DNA from: an uncultured cyanobacterium
GTDB taxonomy: Bacteria; Cyanobacteriota; Cyanobacteriia; PCC-6307; Cyanobiaceae
Assembly: GCA_903917565.1 (NCBI GenBank)
Contig: CAIXBB010000001.1
Coordinates: 62,001 to 126,000 of the forward strand
DNA: 64,000 bases
Direction: 5' to 3'
Each line of letters starts with the position of its first letter. The first letter of the stretch is position 1. Below the pieces are notes generated by a model, which was not told the DNA's origin, ran no database searches, and saw nothing but the letters and a program-made list of their open reading frames with translations. The position numbers and the translations under genes are program-made. This document shows positions 52,719 through 63,177 of the stretch, piece by piece.

Positions 52719-54110
52719 TCACTTGGCCACCAGTTCCGGTTCCTTGGCGGAGTCGCTTCCGGCCTGGGGATCCACGGGTGCCGTGGTGGCATGAACGCCC
52801 GCAGGTTTCATCGACGAGCGCGGCTCTGCAGCCAGGAAAATCGCCTCCGCCTCCTCGGCCGAACGCACGGCGCTGGGCACCGGCTTATACCCAGCCGGGG
52901 CCAGGGCCTGCCCCCGCAGCACTGCTCCGAGGGTGAGAAGGGTCAGCTTGATCTGCTGCCAGGGGTTCATCGCCACCACCCGCTTGTAGAGGTAGCTGTC
53001 GAAGGTGAGGCGCTGCACGTCCTTGTCATCGCACATCTCGACGAACGCCTCCCGGGCGGCATCGTTGCTGTAGAAGATGTTCTGCAGCAGCTCCAGCACC
53101 TTGTAGGTGGCGCCGTACTTGCGGTCCCACTTGCGGATGTAGACCTTGAGGTCCTTGTCGGTGGGAATGCGGGTGCCGGAGGCGCTGGCCGCCACGATCT
53201 CCTCGGCACACATCCGGCCACTCTTGGCGGCGAAATAGATGCCTTCACCGGAGCTCTTGGTGACATAACCGGCCGCGTCGCCCACCAGGGCCATGCGACC
53301 GACCACGCGCCTGGGGCGGGGATGCTCCGGGATCGGGTGCGCTTCCACCTTGATCACCTCGCCGCGCAGAAGGCGGCGGCTGGCCCGGGCGCGAATGCCC
53401 TTCTGGAGGCCCTTGATCAGCGACTGGTTGGCCTGCATCGTGCCGGTGCCCACCGCCACGTGGTCGAACTTGGGGAAGACCCAGGCGTAGAAATCAGGCG
53501 ACACATCGGTGCCGACGTACATCTCCGCCAGATCCTCGTAGTAGGCCATCTCCTCGGCGGGGAGGCGGATGCGCTCCTGGAAGGCGATCGCCACGTTGTA
53601 GTCCCCCGCATCCATGGCCTTGGCCACCCGGCTGTTGGCGCCGTCGGCCCCGACGATCAGATCCACCTCGAGGGTCTTCAGTTCGCCGGTGGGGCCGCCG
53701 GAGGAGTAGTCGGCGTAATTGAGGGTGTAGGGGCCCTGTCGCTGGTTGCCGGTGTCGATGCTCTGCACCAGGCCGTTCACCAGTTGCGCCCCCAACTCGG
53801 CGGCGCGGTCGCGCAGGAAACCGTCGAGAACTTCCCGGCGGCACATGCCGATGTATTCGTTGCTGTTTTCCAGGTGAATATCCACCTCCCTGTTGGAGGG
53901 GGAGATCATCCGCATGTTCCGCACCTTGCGGTCGATGATGGATTCCGGCAGGTCGAACTCCTCCACCATGCAGAGGGGGATCGCGCCACCACAGGGTTTG
54001 GCGTTGTCGAGCTTGCGCTCGAACAGCCAGGTCTGGATGCCGGCCTTGGCGAGAACTTCCGCAGCACAGGAACCGCTGGGGCCGCCGCCCACGACTGCCA
54101 CTCGCAACAT
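52719..54110 (-). CDS. chlP: Geranylgeranyl diphosphate reductase
   Basis: ChlP reduces three double bonds of geranylgeranyl diphosphate or geranylgeranyl-chlorophyll to phytyl, for chlorophyll and tocopherol. The 463-residue protein has the FAD motif VAVVGGGPSGSCAAEVLAKA, KPCGGAIPLCMVEEFDLPES, ALVGDAAGYVTKSSGEGIYF, and the long C-terminal domain KWDRKYGATYKVLELLQNIF typical of plant and cyanobacterial ChlP. ATG 54110 gives the conserved start. It is divergent from the VanY-like gene. An extra ~40-residue C-terminal tail after the usual end is low in complexity. Confidence 0.96.
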   Translation of the reverse strand: MLRVAVVGGGPSGSCAAEVLAKAGIQTWLFERKLDNAKPCGGAIPLCMVEEFDLPESIIDRKVRNMRMISPSNREVDIHLENSNEYIGMCRREVLDGFLRDRAAELGAQLVNGLVQSIDTGNQRQGPYTLNYADYSSGGPTGELKTLEVDLIVGADGANSRVAKAMDAGDYNVAIAFQERIRLPAEEMAYYEDLAEMYVGTDVSPDFYAWVFPKFDHVAVGTGTMQANQSLIKGLQKGIRARASRRLLRGEVIKVEAHPIPEHPRPRRVVGRMALVGDAAGYVTKSSGEGIYFAAKSGRMCAEEIVAASASGTRIPTDKDLKVYIRKWDRKYGATYKVLELLQNIFYSNDAAREAFVEMCDDKDVQRLTFDSYLYKRVVAMNPWQQIKLTLLTLGAVLRGQALAPAGYKPVPSAVRSAEEAEAIFLAAEPRSSMKPAGVHATTAPVDPQAGSDSAKEPELVAK

Positions 54111-54230
54111 CTTGAAACCTGCTCCGCCATTGGGATGTTGCGTGGAAGCTAACACCGCCGGGCGTGCATCCGTCCTGTAGAAAAACCACTGAAATGAGCC
54201 CCCGCCTAGGATCGGAACCAGCATGCAGCT

Positions 54231-54956
54231 GTGGGAGTGTCCGCCCCAGGGTTCGACGACATTCCGCTGGCCAGGCGCACCACGCCCCGTCCCCGCCGGC
54301 AGACCTCCCTACCCAGGCGCCTGGCTCAGGTCCTGCTCACGGGTGCCCTGCTGGCCGGCGCTGGCGTGCTGCTGCTGGTCGGCCCGCTCCGCAGCCTGAT
54401 CACCCCCACCCCTGTGCCGGGTCTGGCCGCCCGTCTCGGGCCGGACGGACGGCTGCTCGGCCACTTCCCCTATCCCGAGACCAAGCCCGAGAAACTGGTG
54501 TCGATCGCTCCGGGTCTGCGCTTACGGCCGGAGGCGGCCCGGGCCCTGGACGCCATGCGGGCCGCCGCGGATGCCGACGGCATGTCCCTCACCGTTCTGA
54601 GCGCCTACCGCAGCGTCGAACTGCAGAAGCAGCTGTTCTTTGATGTCAAGGCCGAGCGCAACCAGACCTCCGCCGACCGGGCCAGGGTGAGTGCCCCGCC
54701 GGGCTTCTCCGAACACAGCACCGGCTATGCGGTGGACCTGGGCGATGGCCGCCTGCCGGCCACCAATCTCAGGGAGAGCTTCGAGACCACCGACGTCTAC
54801 CGCTGGCTCGATCGCCATGCCGCCCGCTTCCATTTCGTGCGTTCCTTTCCAAAAGGCAACCGTCAAGGCGTGATTTATGAGCCCTGGCACTGGCGCTTCG
54901 AAGGATCCACCGATGCCCTGGAGATGTTTGAGCCGGCCCAGCGGCTGGCCCGTTGA
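54231..54956 (+). CDS. VanY-type D-Ala-D-Ala carboxypeptidase (M15)
   Basis: The protein has ~241 residues with one membrane anchor or signal (~32-55, LAQVLLTGALLAGAGVLLLV). The M15B zinc motif is SEHSTGYAVDLGDG, with catalytic Glu and third ligand His in YEPWHWRFEG; VLSAYRSVELQKQLF is typical. The enzyme trims D-Ala from peptidoglycan stem peptides in the periplasm. The start is uncertain (GTG 54231 or a later codon). With the VanX-like dipeptidase at 42934, the window encodes two D-Ala peptidases. Confidence 0.88.
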   Translation: MGVSAPGFDDIPLARRTTPRPRRQTSLPRRLAQVLLTGALLAGAGVLLLVGPLRSLITPTPVPGLAARLGPDGRLLGHFPYPETKPEKLVSIAPGLRLRPEAARALDAMRAAADADGMSLTVLSAYRSVELQKQLFFDVKAERNQTSADRARVSAPPGFSEHSTGYAVDLGDGRLPATNLRESFETTDVYRWLDRHAARFHFVRSFPKGNRQGVIYEPWHWRFEGSTDALEMFEPAQRLAR

Positions 54957-55262
54957 TCCGGGGGGTTCGGAGACCCTCCGCAGGGGTCAAGGGGGGGTGG
55001 GAGTAGGATCAAGATTCGCTTCAACGTTCGCCACATGTCCAACCGGGCCGGCGCGGCAGGGTTTGACCGAAAATCCTGATGAAGCGTCAGAGCGCTGGTT
55101 GGCCCCATCACAGCGGCCAGTTTTCAGCGGCCCACTTCCCAGGCTCGTTGGAAGCGACATGCCTTCTTCGTCTCGCCATCAACGCCTCGTTTCCCTGGAA
55201 ACGATCCCCGTCGATTCGATTCCGTCGAACCCTTTCCCCCCACATCGCAGGACGACATCCCC
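54957..55262. other. Intergenic region upstream of typA
   Basis: These 306 bases hold no convincing gene; frames are short and lack protein-like content. A weak stem around CCTCCGCAGGGG follows the VanY-like stop. The promoter and leader of typA must lie here, but no box with good match to a known consensus is visible. Confidence 0.6.
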
Positions 55263-57071
55263 ATGAGCGGCGACATCAAAGGCGCCCCGATTCGCAATAT
55301 CGCGATCATCGCCCACGTCGACCACGGCAAAACCACCCTGGTGGATGCCCTGCTCGAGCAGTCCGGCATCTTCCGCGAAGGCGAAGCGGTGCCCACCTGT
55401 GTGATGGATTCCAACGATCTGGAGCGGGAGCGGGGGATCACGATTCTCTCCAAGAACACGGCCGTGGATTACAACGGCATTCGCATCAACATCGTTGACA
55501 CCCCCGGTCACTCCGATTTCGGCGGTGAGGTGGAGCGGGTGCTCGGCATGGTGGATGGCTGTCTGCTGATCGTGGACGCCAACGAAGGCCCCATGCCCCA
55601 GACCCGCTTCGTGCTCAAGAAAGCCCTGGAGAAGGGGCTGCGGCCGATCGTGTTCGTCAACAAGATCGACCGGGCCCGGGTCGACCCCGAGCAGGCCGTC
55701 GACAAGGTGCTGGATCTGTTCCTGGAGCTCGGCGCCGACGACGACCAGTGCGATTTCACCTACCTCTTCGGCAGCGGCATGGCCGGGTACGCCAAGCCCG
55801 ACATGGCCACCGAGAGCGACACCATGAAGCCGCTGTTCGATGCCATTCTCCGGCATGTTCCGCCCCCGGTGGGTGATCCCACCAAGCCCCTGCAACTGCA
55901 GGTCACCACGCTCGATTATTCCGATTTCCTTGGCCGGATCATGATCGGCCGGGTGCACAACGGCACCATCGTCGGCGGCCAGAGCGTCGCCCTCATCCGC
56001 GACGACGGCAGCATCAAGCGTGGCCGTATCAGCAAGTTGCTGGGCTTCCAGGGTCTGCAGCGGGTGGAGATTCCCGAAGCCCGGGCCGGAGATCTGGTGG
56101 CCGTGGCCGGTTTCGATGAGGTCAACATCGGCGAAACCATCGCCTGCCCCGACCACCCCGAGGCCCTGCCTCTCATCAAGGTGGACGAACCCACCCTGCA
56201 GATGACCTTCGTGGTCAACGACTCCCCCTTCGCCGGCAAGGAAGGCAAGTTCGTCACCAGCCGTCAGCTACGGGATCGCCTGCAGCGGGAACTGCTCACC
56301 AATGTGGCCCTGCGGGTGGAGGACACCGATTCCCCCGACCGCTTCTCCGTCTGCGGACGGGGCGAGCTGCACCTGGGCATCCTGATCGAAACGATGCGCC
56401 GCGAGGGCTTCGAGTTCCAGGTGTCCCAGCCGCAGGTGATCTTCCGCACCATCGACGGCACCCCCCACGAGCCGTTCGAAACCCTGGTGATGGATGTGCC
56501 CGAAGAAGCCGTGGGCAGCTGCATCGAGAAGCTGGGCATGCGCAAGGGCGAAATGCAGAACATGGAGGCCACCAGCGACGGACGCACCCAGCTGGAGTTT
56601 GTGGTGCCGTCCCGGGGCCTGATCGGCTTCCGGGGTGAGTTCATCCGCGCCAGCCGCGGCGAGGGAATCATGAGCCACTCCTTCCTCGACTACCGCCCCA
56701 TGCAGGGGGACTTCGACGCCCGCCGCAATGGCGTGCTGATCGCCTTCGAGGAAGGCACCGCCACCTTCTACGCCCTCAAGGGGGCCGAGGATCGGGGCCA
56801 GTTCTTCATCACCCCCGGCACCAAGGTGTACAAGGGGATGATCGTGGGCGAGCACAACCGTCCGCCCGATCTGGAACTCAACGTCTGCAAGGCCAAGCAG
56901 GTCACCAACATCCGTTCGGCCGGCGCCGAGGTGCTCGACACCCTGCAGTCCCCCATCCAGATGACCCTGGAGCGGGCTCTGGAGTACATCGGTCCCGACG
57001 AAATGCTCGAGGTCACGCCCGAGTCGATCCGGCTGCGCAAGATGCCGGTGAAGAAGCCCGCCAAGCGTTGA
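55263..57071 (+). CDS. typA: Ribosome-associated GTPase TypA/BipA
   Basis: TypA is an EF-G-like GTPase acting in ribosome assembly and stress growth. The 602-residue protein has G1 [15 protein letters not shown], switch [17 protein letters not shown]3 [16 protein letters not shown], and G4 NKIDR. Domain II and the C-terminal TypA-specific part follow, with [20 protein letters not shown] and [20 protein letters not shown]. It has a normal length. A 22-base gap separates it from the DUF309 gene, so they are probably cotranscribed. Confidence 0.98.
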   Translation: MSGDIKGAPIRNIAIIAHVDHGKTTLVDALLEQSGIFREGEAVPTCVMDSNDLERERGITILSKNTAVDYNGIRINIVDTPGHSDFGGEVERVLGMVDGCLLIVDANEGPMPQTRFVLKKALEKGLRPIVFVNKIDRARVDPEQAVDKVLDLFLELGADDDQCDFTYLFGSGMAGYAKPDMATESDTMKPLFDAILRHVPPPVGDPTKPLQLQVTTLDYSDFLGRIMIGRVHNGTIVGGQSVALIRDDGSIKRGRISKLLGFQGLQRVEIPEARAGDLVAVAGFDEVNIGETIACPDHPEALPLIKVDEPTLQMTFVVNDSPFAGKEGKFVTSRQLRDRLQRELLTNVALRVEDTDSPDRFSVCGRGELHLGILIETMRREGFEFQVSQPQVIFRTIDGTPHEPFETLVMDVPEEAVGSCIEKLGMRKGEMQNMEATSDGRTQLEFVVPSRGLIGFRGEFIRASRGEGIMSHSFLDYRPMQGDFDARRNGVLIAFEEGTATFYALKGAEDRGQFFITPGTKVYKGMIVGEHNRPPDLELNVCKAKQVTNIRSAGAEVLDTLQSPIQMTLERALEYIGPDEMLEVTPESIRLRKMPVKKPAKR

Positions 57072-57092
57072 GCGGCGGCTCTCCGCCCGCCG

Positions 57093-57476
57093 ATGACTCC
57101 CTCCGCCGATGAGGAAACCCTGCTGCGGGCCGACCCCCGCCTGCGGCAGGCCGTGGCCCACTTCAACGCCGCCGACTGGTACACGTGCCACGACGGCTTC
57201 GAGGAGCTCTGGCATGAGACCCAGGGACCCATGCGCCCCGTCCTGCAGGGTCTCCTCCAGATTGCCGTGGCTGAACTCCACCTTGAAAGGGACAACCGAC
57301 GGGGCGCCACGGTGCTGATGGGCGAGGGCCTGGGGCGACTGCGCCGGTGCGACGACGAAGCCCTCGGCCTGGCGCTGGCTCCCCTGCGCCTGCTGGCGGC
57401 CGAGCGCCTGAACGCCCTGCAGCAGCAGGCCGATCTGGGTTCCCTTCCCCTGCCGCGCCTGGAACTGGCGCGGTGA
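57093..57476 (+). CDS. DUF309 family protein
   Basis: The 127-residue helical protein has the DUF309 signature AHFNAADWYTCHDGFEELWH followed by GLLQIAVAELHLERDNRRGA. The His/Glu spacing suggests metal binding, though function in the family is unknown. It overlaps the following OstA-type gene (GTGA), placing it at the head of the lpt gene group. It starts at ATG 57093. Confidence 0.85.
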   Translation: MTPSADEETLLRADPRLRQAVAHFNAADWYTCHDGFEELWHETQGPMRPVLQGLLQIAVAELHLERDNRRGATVLMGEGLGRLRRCDDEALGLALAPLRLLAAERLNALQQQADLGSLPLPRLELAR

Positions 57477-57997
57477 GCGGGCACGCCACCGGTACATTGA
57501 GCACACTCAAGGCCTCAACGATTTCCACCTTGACCCTGCCCCAACGCCCACCCCTGTTCGTGCTCGCCGCAGGGCTCGCCGCCGCTGCCCTGCTGGTGCT
57601 GCCGTCGCGTCCTGTCGCCGCGGAGGCTCCTAGGGCGAAATCCGCCGCCACGGGGATGGTCACGATCGAGTCCGACAGTCAGCAGGCTGACAACCAGAAT
57701 GGAATTGTCACCGCCACGGGCAATGTGCGCATCGTCTATGCCGACCGCGGCATGACGGCCACGTCCCGCCAGGCCCAGTACTTCAGCAACGAGGGGCGCC
57801 TGGTTCTCACCGGCGATGTCGACGTGATCGACACCGACGGCCAGCGCCTGCGGGCCGAAAGGCTAGTGTATCTGCTGGACAGTGAACGCATGGTGGCGGA
57901 ACCACCGGCCGGCAAGCAGGTCTTCAGCAAGTTCCGCCTGCAGCAGCAGGGCAGCGCCAAGCCTGTCACCCCCAAGCCTGCCACCCCCAAGCCGTGA
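57473..57997 (+). CDS. Exported OstA/LptA-like protein
   Basis: The protein has ~174 residues from GTG 57473. It has a signal peptide (LFVLAAGLAAAALLVLPSRP, then VAAEA). The OstA-type beta-jellyroll follows: MVTIESDSQQADNQNGIVTA, GNVRIVYADRGMTATSRQAQ, EGRLVLTGDVDVIDTDGQRL. It should bridge lipopolysaccharide across the periplasm. The tail repeats KPVTPKPATPKP. It overlaps both DUF309 upstream and lptB downstream by four bases, so the genes are coupled. Confidence 0.87.
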   Translation: MSGHATGTLSTLKASTISTLTLPQRPPLFVLAAGLAAAALLVLPSRPVAAEAPRAKSAATGMVTIESDSQQADNQNGIVTATGNVRIVYADRGMTATSRQAQYFSNEGRLVLTGDVDVIDTDGQRLRAERLVYLLDSERMVAEPPAGKQVFSKFRLQQQGSAKPVTPKPATPKP

Positions 57998-58722
57998 GCC
58001 TGGTACTGGAGAGGGTGGCCATCACCCTCGCAGGCCGTCCCCTGGTGAGCGATGTGAGCCTCGACCTCCAGCCCGGTGAGGTGGTGGGGCTCCTGGGTCC
58101 GAATGGGGCCGGCAAGACCACCACCTTCAACCTGATCACCGGGCTGCTCAGGCCCGACTGTGGTGAGGTGCTGCTGGATGGGGAATCGGTGGCCCATCTG
58201 CCGATGCCCCGCCGCGCCAGGCTGGGCATCGGTTACCTCCCCCAGGAGGCGAGCGTGTTCCGTCAGCTCAGCGTCCGAGACAACCTGATGCTCGCCCTCC
58301 AGGAGAGTGGCTCGGTCCCGGCCGGGCGCCGCCAGCGGCTCGAGGAGTTGATCAGCGACTTCCACCTGGGCAACTTTCAGCACCGCCGCGGCTACCAGCT
58401 TTCCGGCGGGGAGCGGCGCCGTTGCGAAGTGGCCAGGGCGCTGGCGGTGGGGAACCAGGGTCCCCGCTACCTGCTGCTCGACGAACCCTTCGCCGGGGTG
58501 GATCCCATGGCCGTGGCCGACCTCCAGGCCCTGATCGACAGCCTGCGCAATCGTCAGATGGGGGTCCTGATCACCGACCACAACGTGCGGGAGACCCTGG
58601 CGATCACCGACCGGGCCTACATCCTTGCCGATGGCAGGATCCTGGCGTCCGGTCCTTCTCTGTCGGTGGCCAACGATCCCCTGGTGCGGCGCCACTACCT
58701 CGGCGAGGACTTTCAGCTTTGA
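57994..58722 (+). CDS. lptB: LPS export ABC transporter ATP-binding protein
   Basis: LptB powers extraction of lipopolysaccharide from the inner membrane. The 242-residue ATPase has Walker A GPNGAGKTTTFNLITGLL, Q-loop GIGYLPQEASVFRQLSVRDN (PQEASVFR is the LptB signature), LSGGERRRCEVARAL, Walker B LLLDEPFAGVDP, and switch TDHNVRETL. It starts with GTG overlapping the lptA-like stop and ends overlapping the permease gene. Confidence 0.96.
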   Translation: MSLVLERVAITLAGRPLVSDVSLDLQPGEVVGLLGPNGAGKTTTFNLITGLLRPDCGEVLLDGESVAHLPMPRRARLGIGYLPQEASVFRQLSVRDNLMLALQESGSVPAGRRQRLEELISDFHLGNFQHRRGYQLSGGERRRCEVARALAVGNQGPRYLLLDEPFAGVDPMAVADLQALIDSLRNRQMGVLITDHNVRETLAITDRAYILADGRILASGPSLSVANDPLVRRHYLGEDFQL

Positions 58723-59939
58723 AGGGAGCTCTGCTGGAGAAGCGTCCCACCTGGTTGCACTTGCCCAGCCGAGAACGGCTGCTGGACTGGCGGCGAACCC
58801 CACGCTGGCGGGATCTGCCCCTGCTGGATCGCTGGTTGCTGCAGGAGCTGCTGGGCCCTTTGCTGTTCGGCATCGCCGCCTTCACCGCCGTCTCCCTCTC
58901 GGTGGGAGCTGTGTTCGAGCTGGTACGTCGGGTCGCCGAGTCCGGCCTGCCGGTGCTGGCGGCGACGAAGGTGCTGCTGCTGCGGCTGCCCTCCTTCCTG
59001 GTGCTTTCCTTCCCGATGGCCACGCTGATGGCCACCCTGCTGGCCTACAGCCGCCTGTCGGGGAGCAGCGAACTGACCGCCCTGCGCAGCGTGGGCGTCA
59101 GCACCCGTCGCATGGTGCTGCCGGCCATGGCCCTGGCCCTGGTGATGACCCTGCTCACCTTCGTTTTCAACGACGCGATCGTGCCGCGGGCAAACCTGGA
59201 GGCCACCAACAGCCTGGAGCGGGCCCTGGGCAAGGCCATCGCCACCGAGCAGAGCGACAACGCCCTCTATTCCCGGTTCACCGATGTCAAGTTGCCGAAT
59301 GGCGACACGGCGAAATGGCTCACCCACATCTTCCATGCCCGGCAGTTCCGAAAGGGGGTCATGCTCGACGTCACCCTGCTCGACTTCTCCCGCCATGGCT
59401 ACCGGCAGATGCTCACGGCGTTGACCGGAAAGTGGAACGAGGAGCAGGGCATGTGGGAGTTCAACAAGGGCCGCATCACCAACATCGACATCGTCAGCGG
59501 CACCACCACCTCCGCCAGCTTCGACCGCTACCTCTACCCCTTCACCCGGGATCCGATCGAGGTGGCCCAGCTGCCCACCGATGCCAGCACCATGACCGTG
59601 GGCCAGGCGCTCACGGCGGAACGGCTTCTGCTGGAGGCCAACAACACCAAGGAGGCGCGGAGGCTGCGGGTGCGCATCCAGGAGAAATTCGCCTTCCCGG
59701 CCATCTGCCTGGTGTTCGGCTTGATCGGCAGCAGCCTGGGGGTGCGCCCCAACTCACGCACGAGCCGCAGCCAGGGTTTCGGCATCAGCGTGCTGCTGAT
59801 CTTCGGCTACTACCTGATGTCCTTCATCTTCAGCTCCCTGGGCGTCACCGGCACCCTGTTCCCCTTCCTGGCGGCCTGGCTGCCCGTGATCATCGGGCTG
59901 GCCGGTGGGCTCAGGCTGCTGCGTCAGGCCAGCCGCTGA
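58719..59939 (+). CDS. LptF/LptG-type permease
   Basis: The 406-residue protein has the YjgP/YjgQ fold. Three spans lie at ~45-145 (LLDRWLLQELLGPLLFGIAA, PMATLMATLLAYSRLSGSSE), a periplasmic jellyroll domain at ~150-320, and three C-terminal spans (FPAICLVFGLIGSSLGVRPN). Cyanobacteria usually have a single such permease, acting as a homodimer with LptB2. TTG 58719 overlapping the lptB stop (TTGA) is the likely start. It ends 28 bases before ccsA. Confidence 0.93.
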   Translation: MKGALLEKRPTWLHLPSRERLLDWRRTPRWRDLPLLDRWLLQELLGPLLFGIAAFTAVSLSVGAVFELVRRVAESGLPVLAATKVLLLRLPSFLVLSFPMATLMATLLAYSRLSGSSELTALRSVGVSTRRMVLPAMALALVMTLLTFVFNDAIVPRANLEATNSLERALGKAIATEQSDNALYSRFTDVKLPNGDTAKWLTHIFHARQFRKGVMLDVTLLDFSRHGYRQMLTALTGKWNEEQGMWEFNKGRITNIDIVSGTTTSASFDRYLYPFTRDPIEVAQLPTDASTMTVGQALTAERLLLEANNTKEARRLRVRIQEKFAFPAICLVFGLIGSSLGVRPNSRTSRSQGFGISVLLIFGYYLMSFIFSSLGVTGTLFPFLAAWLPVIIGLAGGLRLLRQASR

Positions 59940-59967
59940 CGCCCCAGCCGCCGGATGACACGGCAGA

Positions 59968-60906
59968 GTGGAACGGTTTCGATCCGCTCCCCTGGTGAAC
60001 GATCCGGTCATCGGTCTTGGTCTCGCGGCCTTCGCCCTGCTGCTGCTGGTGTTGCCCATCGCCTTCTGGTCCGTCAGCGGCGGCCGCAGCAACCCGGTGG
60101 TGAGGATCCTGGTGGCCTCCGCCAATCTCTGCCTCACCGCCCAGTTGGTGCTGCGCTGGTGGGAGTCGGGCCACTTTCCGATCAGCAACCTTTACGAGTC
60201 GCTCTGTTTCCTGGCCTGGGCCTGCACCCTCACCCAGTTGCTGGTGGAACGCAGCTGGCCCAACCCCCTGGTGGCGGCGGCGGCCACGCCCATGGGTCTG
60301 GGCTGCGTGGCCTTCGCCAGCTTTGCCCTGCCCGATCGTCTGCAGGAAGCCTCGCCCCTGGTGCCGGCGTTGCGCTCCAGCTGGCTGGTAATGCACGTCA
60401 GCGTGATCATGGTCAGCTATGCCGCCCTGCTGGTGGGCTCCCTGCTGTCGGTGGCCGTGCTGTTCGTCGACCGCAATCAGGATCTGGAACTGCGTGGCAG
60501 CTCCATCGGCAGCGGCGGCTTCCGCCAGGCCCAGCTGGCCAGCGACGGACCCGGCGCGATGGCCCTGAGCAGCAGCAGCTTCCGCATCAGCGAACAGCTC
60601 GACAGCCTCAGCTACCGCACGATCACGGTGGGTTTCCTGCTGCTGTCGGTGGGGCTGGTGAGCGGGGCGGTCTGGGCGAATGAGGCGTGGGGCAGCTGGT
60701 GGAGCTGGGATCCCAAGGAGACCTGGGCCCTGATCTGCTGGCTGGTCTATGCGGCTTACCTGCACACCCGCCTGATCCGAGGCTGGCAGGGCAGGCGGCC
60801 GGCGATCGTGGCCTCCGCAGGCCTGGTGGTGATCGCCGTCTGCTACATCGGGGTGAACCTGCTCGGCATCGGCCTGCACAGCTATGGCTGGTTCCTCGGT
60901 GACTAG
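59968..60906 (+). CDS. ccsA: Cytochrome c biogenesis protein CcsA
   Basis: CcsA delivers heme to the lumenal side for attachment to apocytochromes c and f (system II). The 312-residue protein has eight spans and the heme-handling tryptophan motif [20 protein letters not shown]. Conserved His residues flank it ([40 protein letters not shown]). GTG 59968 or GTG 59995 may start it. The following glycosyltransferase starts 26 bases later. Confidence 0.95.
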   Translation: MERFRSAPLVNDPVIGLGLAAFALLLLVLPIAFWSVSGGRSNPVVRILVASANLCLTAQLVLRWWESGHFPISNLYESLCFLAWACTLTQLLVERSWPNPLVAAAATPMGLGCVAFASFALPDRLQEASPLVPALRSSWLVMHVSVIMVSYAALLVGSLLSVAVLFVDRNQDLELRGSSIGSGGFRQAQLASDGPGAMALSSSSFRISEQLDSLSYRTITVGFLLLSVGLVSGAVWANEAWGSWWSWDPKETWALICWLVYAAYLHTRLIRGWQGRRPAIVASAGLVVIAVCYIGVNLLGIGLHSYGWFLGD

Positions 60907-60931
60907 GTCGCTGCTCTCCTGGTGTCCAGGA

Positions 60932-62464
60932 ATGCGATCGGCAGGCTTCCGGCTGTCCCTTGTTCTCTTCGCAGGACTGGGGCTGCGGCTGGCACTCGCA
61001 GCGATCCTGCCCCCGGGCTACGACGAGGCCTATTACAGCTTTTACGGCCGTCAACTCGATCTCAGCTATTTCGATCATCCCGTCGCGGTGGGTCTCTGGG
61101 CCTGGGCAGGCCAGCGGCTGGGGGGATCGCTCTTCGCGCTGAGGCTGCCCTCGCTGCTGAGCTACACCGTGGCGCTCGCCTTGCTCGCCGGGGCGACACA
61201 ACGCTGGTTCGGTCCGCGGGCGGCACTGGCGAGCGCCGTCCTGGGCAGCCTCTGCCCGGTGCTTCTTCTGTGTGGAGGCGTCCTGCTGCTGCCGGACAGT
61301 CCCCTGCTGCTGGCCCTGGCGGCGCTCCTGTGGTGGTTGTCCCGGCACCCGAGGGTGGTTCCCGCCACGGCTGGCGAGGCCTCTGGCCTTGGCCTCCTGC
61401 TGGGCCTGGTCACCCTGGGGAAGTACCACTCCTTCCTGGTGCTTCTCTCCCTGCTGGGGTGGTGCCTTGGTTCACCCCAGCGGCGCGCCCTCTATCGCAG
61501 TCCCTGGCCAGCCTTCGGAGGGCTTGTCTGGCTGGTCGTGGCGGCGCCTCTGTGGGTCTGGAACATGGGCCAGGGGTGGGTCTCCTTCCTCTTCCAGGGC
61601 GGCCGGATTGATGCAGGGGCTGGTTATGCGCTGGCTTCGCCCCCCCTGTTCCTCCTGTCCCAGTTGGTGTTGCTCTTTCCCACGCTCGGCGTCGTTCTGT
61701 TGCTGGCTCTGCTGCCCCGATCCAGCCGGGATGACGCCGTCGCCCAGAGGCAGCTGCTGCGTTGGCTGGTGCTGCCGCAACTGGTGGTGTTCGTGGTCCT
61801 GGCCGGACGGATGCATGTGCTCGCAAGCTGGCTGGTGCCGGCCTGGTGGCTGCTGCTGCCGCTCGCCGGCGACTGGCTCGCTGGTCTGCAACGGCCCAGG
61901 CGATGGCCTTGGATGGCGGCCGGGGGTTGGGGCACGGCCCTGATCCTGCCGCCGTTGCTGCTCACCCTTGCGTTCCAGGTGCGCTGGGGGATTTTCGACC
62001 GTTGGTTGCCTGCCGGTCTGGACACCTCAACGCAGCTGATGCCGCCTGACAGCCTGCGCAGGGATCTGGAACGCAACCCCGCCGTGTGGAAGGCGCTCCA
62101 GCGGGCCACGGTCATTGCCGCCAACCGCTATGACCTGGCCGGTTTTCTATCCCTGGCGTTGGGTCCTGGGCACCACACGACCTTCACCACGTTCAACCCC
62201 GACGCCCGGGGTTTCGCCTGGTGGCAGCCCGCTGATGGCTTCAAGGGAGCCACCGGTGTGATCTTCGGGATTGAAGAACCAGGCAAGCCCTTGGTGCCAG
62301 CCTCCTGGGTTCCCTGGATGGGAACCCTTGAGTCCCTGGGCAGCGTCGAGATCTATCGCGCTGGACGGCCGGCACTGCGGCTGGCCTTCTCCCGCTTCGG
62401 CCCCCTTCCCTACCCGTTGCCCCGCTTCTATGGACCGAGAGCGTTGACGACCCGGTCGCCCTGA
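60932..62464 (+). CDS. GT-C family membrane glycosyltransferase (GT39/GT83-like)
   Basis: The 510-residue protein has about ten to twelve spans and the GT-C acidic motif PPGYDEAYYSFYGRQLDLSY near residue 40. FDHPVAVGLWAWAGQRLGGS is typical of the ArnT/PMT superfamily. These use polyprenyl-phosphate-linked sugars as donors and act on the outer face. Acceptor (lipid A, protein or glycan) is not known. ATG 60932 is taken; an in-frame ATG at 60884 would overlap ccsA. It is convergent with rpe. Confidence 0.85.
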   Translation: MRSAGFRLSLVLFAGLGLRLALAAILPPGYDEAYYSFYGRQLDLSYFDHPVAVGLWAWAGQRLGGSLFALRLPSLLSYTVALALLAGATQRWFGPRAALASAVLGSLCPVLLLCGGVLLLPDSPLLLALAALLWWLSRHPRVVPATAGEASGLGLLLGLVTLGKYHSFLVLLSLLGWCLGSPQRRALYRSPWPAFGGLVWLVVAAPLWVWNMGQGWVSFLFQGGRIDAGAGYALASPPLFLLSQLVLLFPTLGVVLLLALLPRSSRDDAVAQRQLLRWLVLPQLVVFVVLAGRMHVLASWLVPAWWLLLPLAGDWLAGLQRPRRWPWMAAGGWGTALILPPLLLTLAFQVRWGIFDRWLPAGLDTSTQLMPPDSLRRDLERNPAVWKALQRATVIAANRYDLAGFLSLALGPGHHTTFTTFNPDARGFAWWQPADGFKGATGVIFGIEEPGKPLVPASWVPWMGTLESLGSVEIYRAGRPALRLAFSRFGPLPYPLPRFYGPRALTTRSP

Positions 62465-62493
62465 GCGTTGCAGCCCGCCAGGGTGCGGTGCCT

Positions 62494-63177
62494 TCAGACC
62501 AGGACCGGTTCAGGGCGGCGGCTGTTGCGGATGCCGGTGATGGCCTCGGCGTAGTCGGCGTGGCCGAAAACACCCGAGCCGCTCACGATCGCATTGGCGC
62601 CGGCCTCGATCACCTGCCAGGCGTTGCTGCCCTTGACGCCACCGTCCACCTCGATCCATGGATCAAGACCCTTCTCGTCGCAGAGGCGGCGCAGCTGGCG
62701 GATCTTCTCCACCTGGGAGGGAATGAAGCTCTGGCCGCCAAAGCCGGGGTTGACGCTCATGATCAGCACCAGATCGCAGAGCTCCAGGCAGTAGTCCAGG
62801 GTGTCGAGCGGCGTGCTGGGGTTGAGCACGGCACCGGCCATCTTGCCCAGGTCCTTGATCTGGCCGAGGTTGCGGTGCAGGTGGGGGCAGGCCTCCACCT
62901 GGACGCTGATGATGTCCGCCCCGGCCTTGGCGAAATCGGCCACATACCTCTCGGGCTCGACGATCATCAGGTGCACGTCGAGGGGCTTGGTCGTCACCGG
63001 CCGCAGCGCCTCGACAATCAGTGGGCCGATGGTGATGTTCGGCACGAAGCGGCCGTCCATCACGTCCACGTGGATCCAGTCGGCACCGGCGGCGTCGACG
63101 GCGCGGACGTCGTCACCGAGGCGGGAGAAGTCGGCGGAAAGGATCGACGGGGAGATCACCAGAGGCTTGGTGCTCAT
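62494..63177 (-). CDS. rpe: Ribulose-phosphate 3-epimerase
   Basis: Rpe interconverts xylulose-5-P and ribulose-5-P in the Calvin and pentose phosphate cycles. The 227-residue TIM barrel has [20 protein letters not shown] (catalytic Asp37 in the [16 protein letters not shown] region), [32 protein letters not shown] and [13 protein letters not shown] 63177 gives the standard start. It is divergent from glpX, also a Calvin cycle gene, with 192 bases between. They may share control elements. Confidence 0.97.
   Translation of the reverse strand: MSTKPLVISPSILSADFSRLGDDVRAVDAAGADWIHVDVMDGRFVPNITIGPLIVEALRPVTTKPLDVHLMIVEPERYVADFAKAGADIISVQVEACPHLHRNLGQIKDLGKMAGAVLNPSTPLDTLDYCLELCDLVLIMSVNPGFGGQSFIPSQVEKIRQLRRLCDEKGLDPWIEVDGGVKGSNAWQVIEAGANAIVSGSGVFGHADYAEAITGIRNSRRPEPVLV

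Noticed and set aside
55036-55080. 14-codon open frame in the typA leader
   Set aside because: It is too short, lacks a ribosome-binding site and shows no regulatory-peptide pattern such as runs of one codon.
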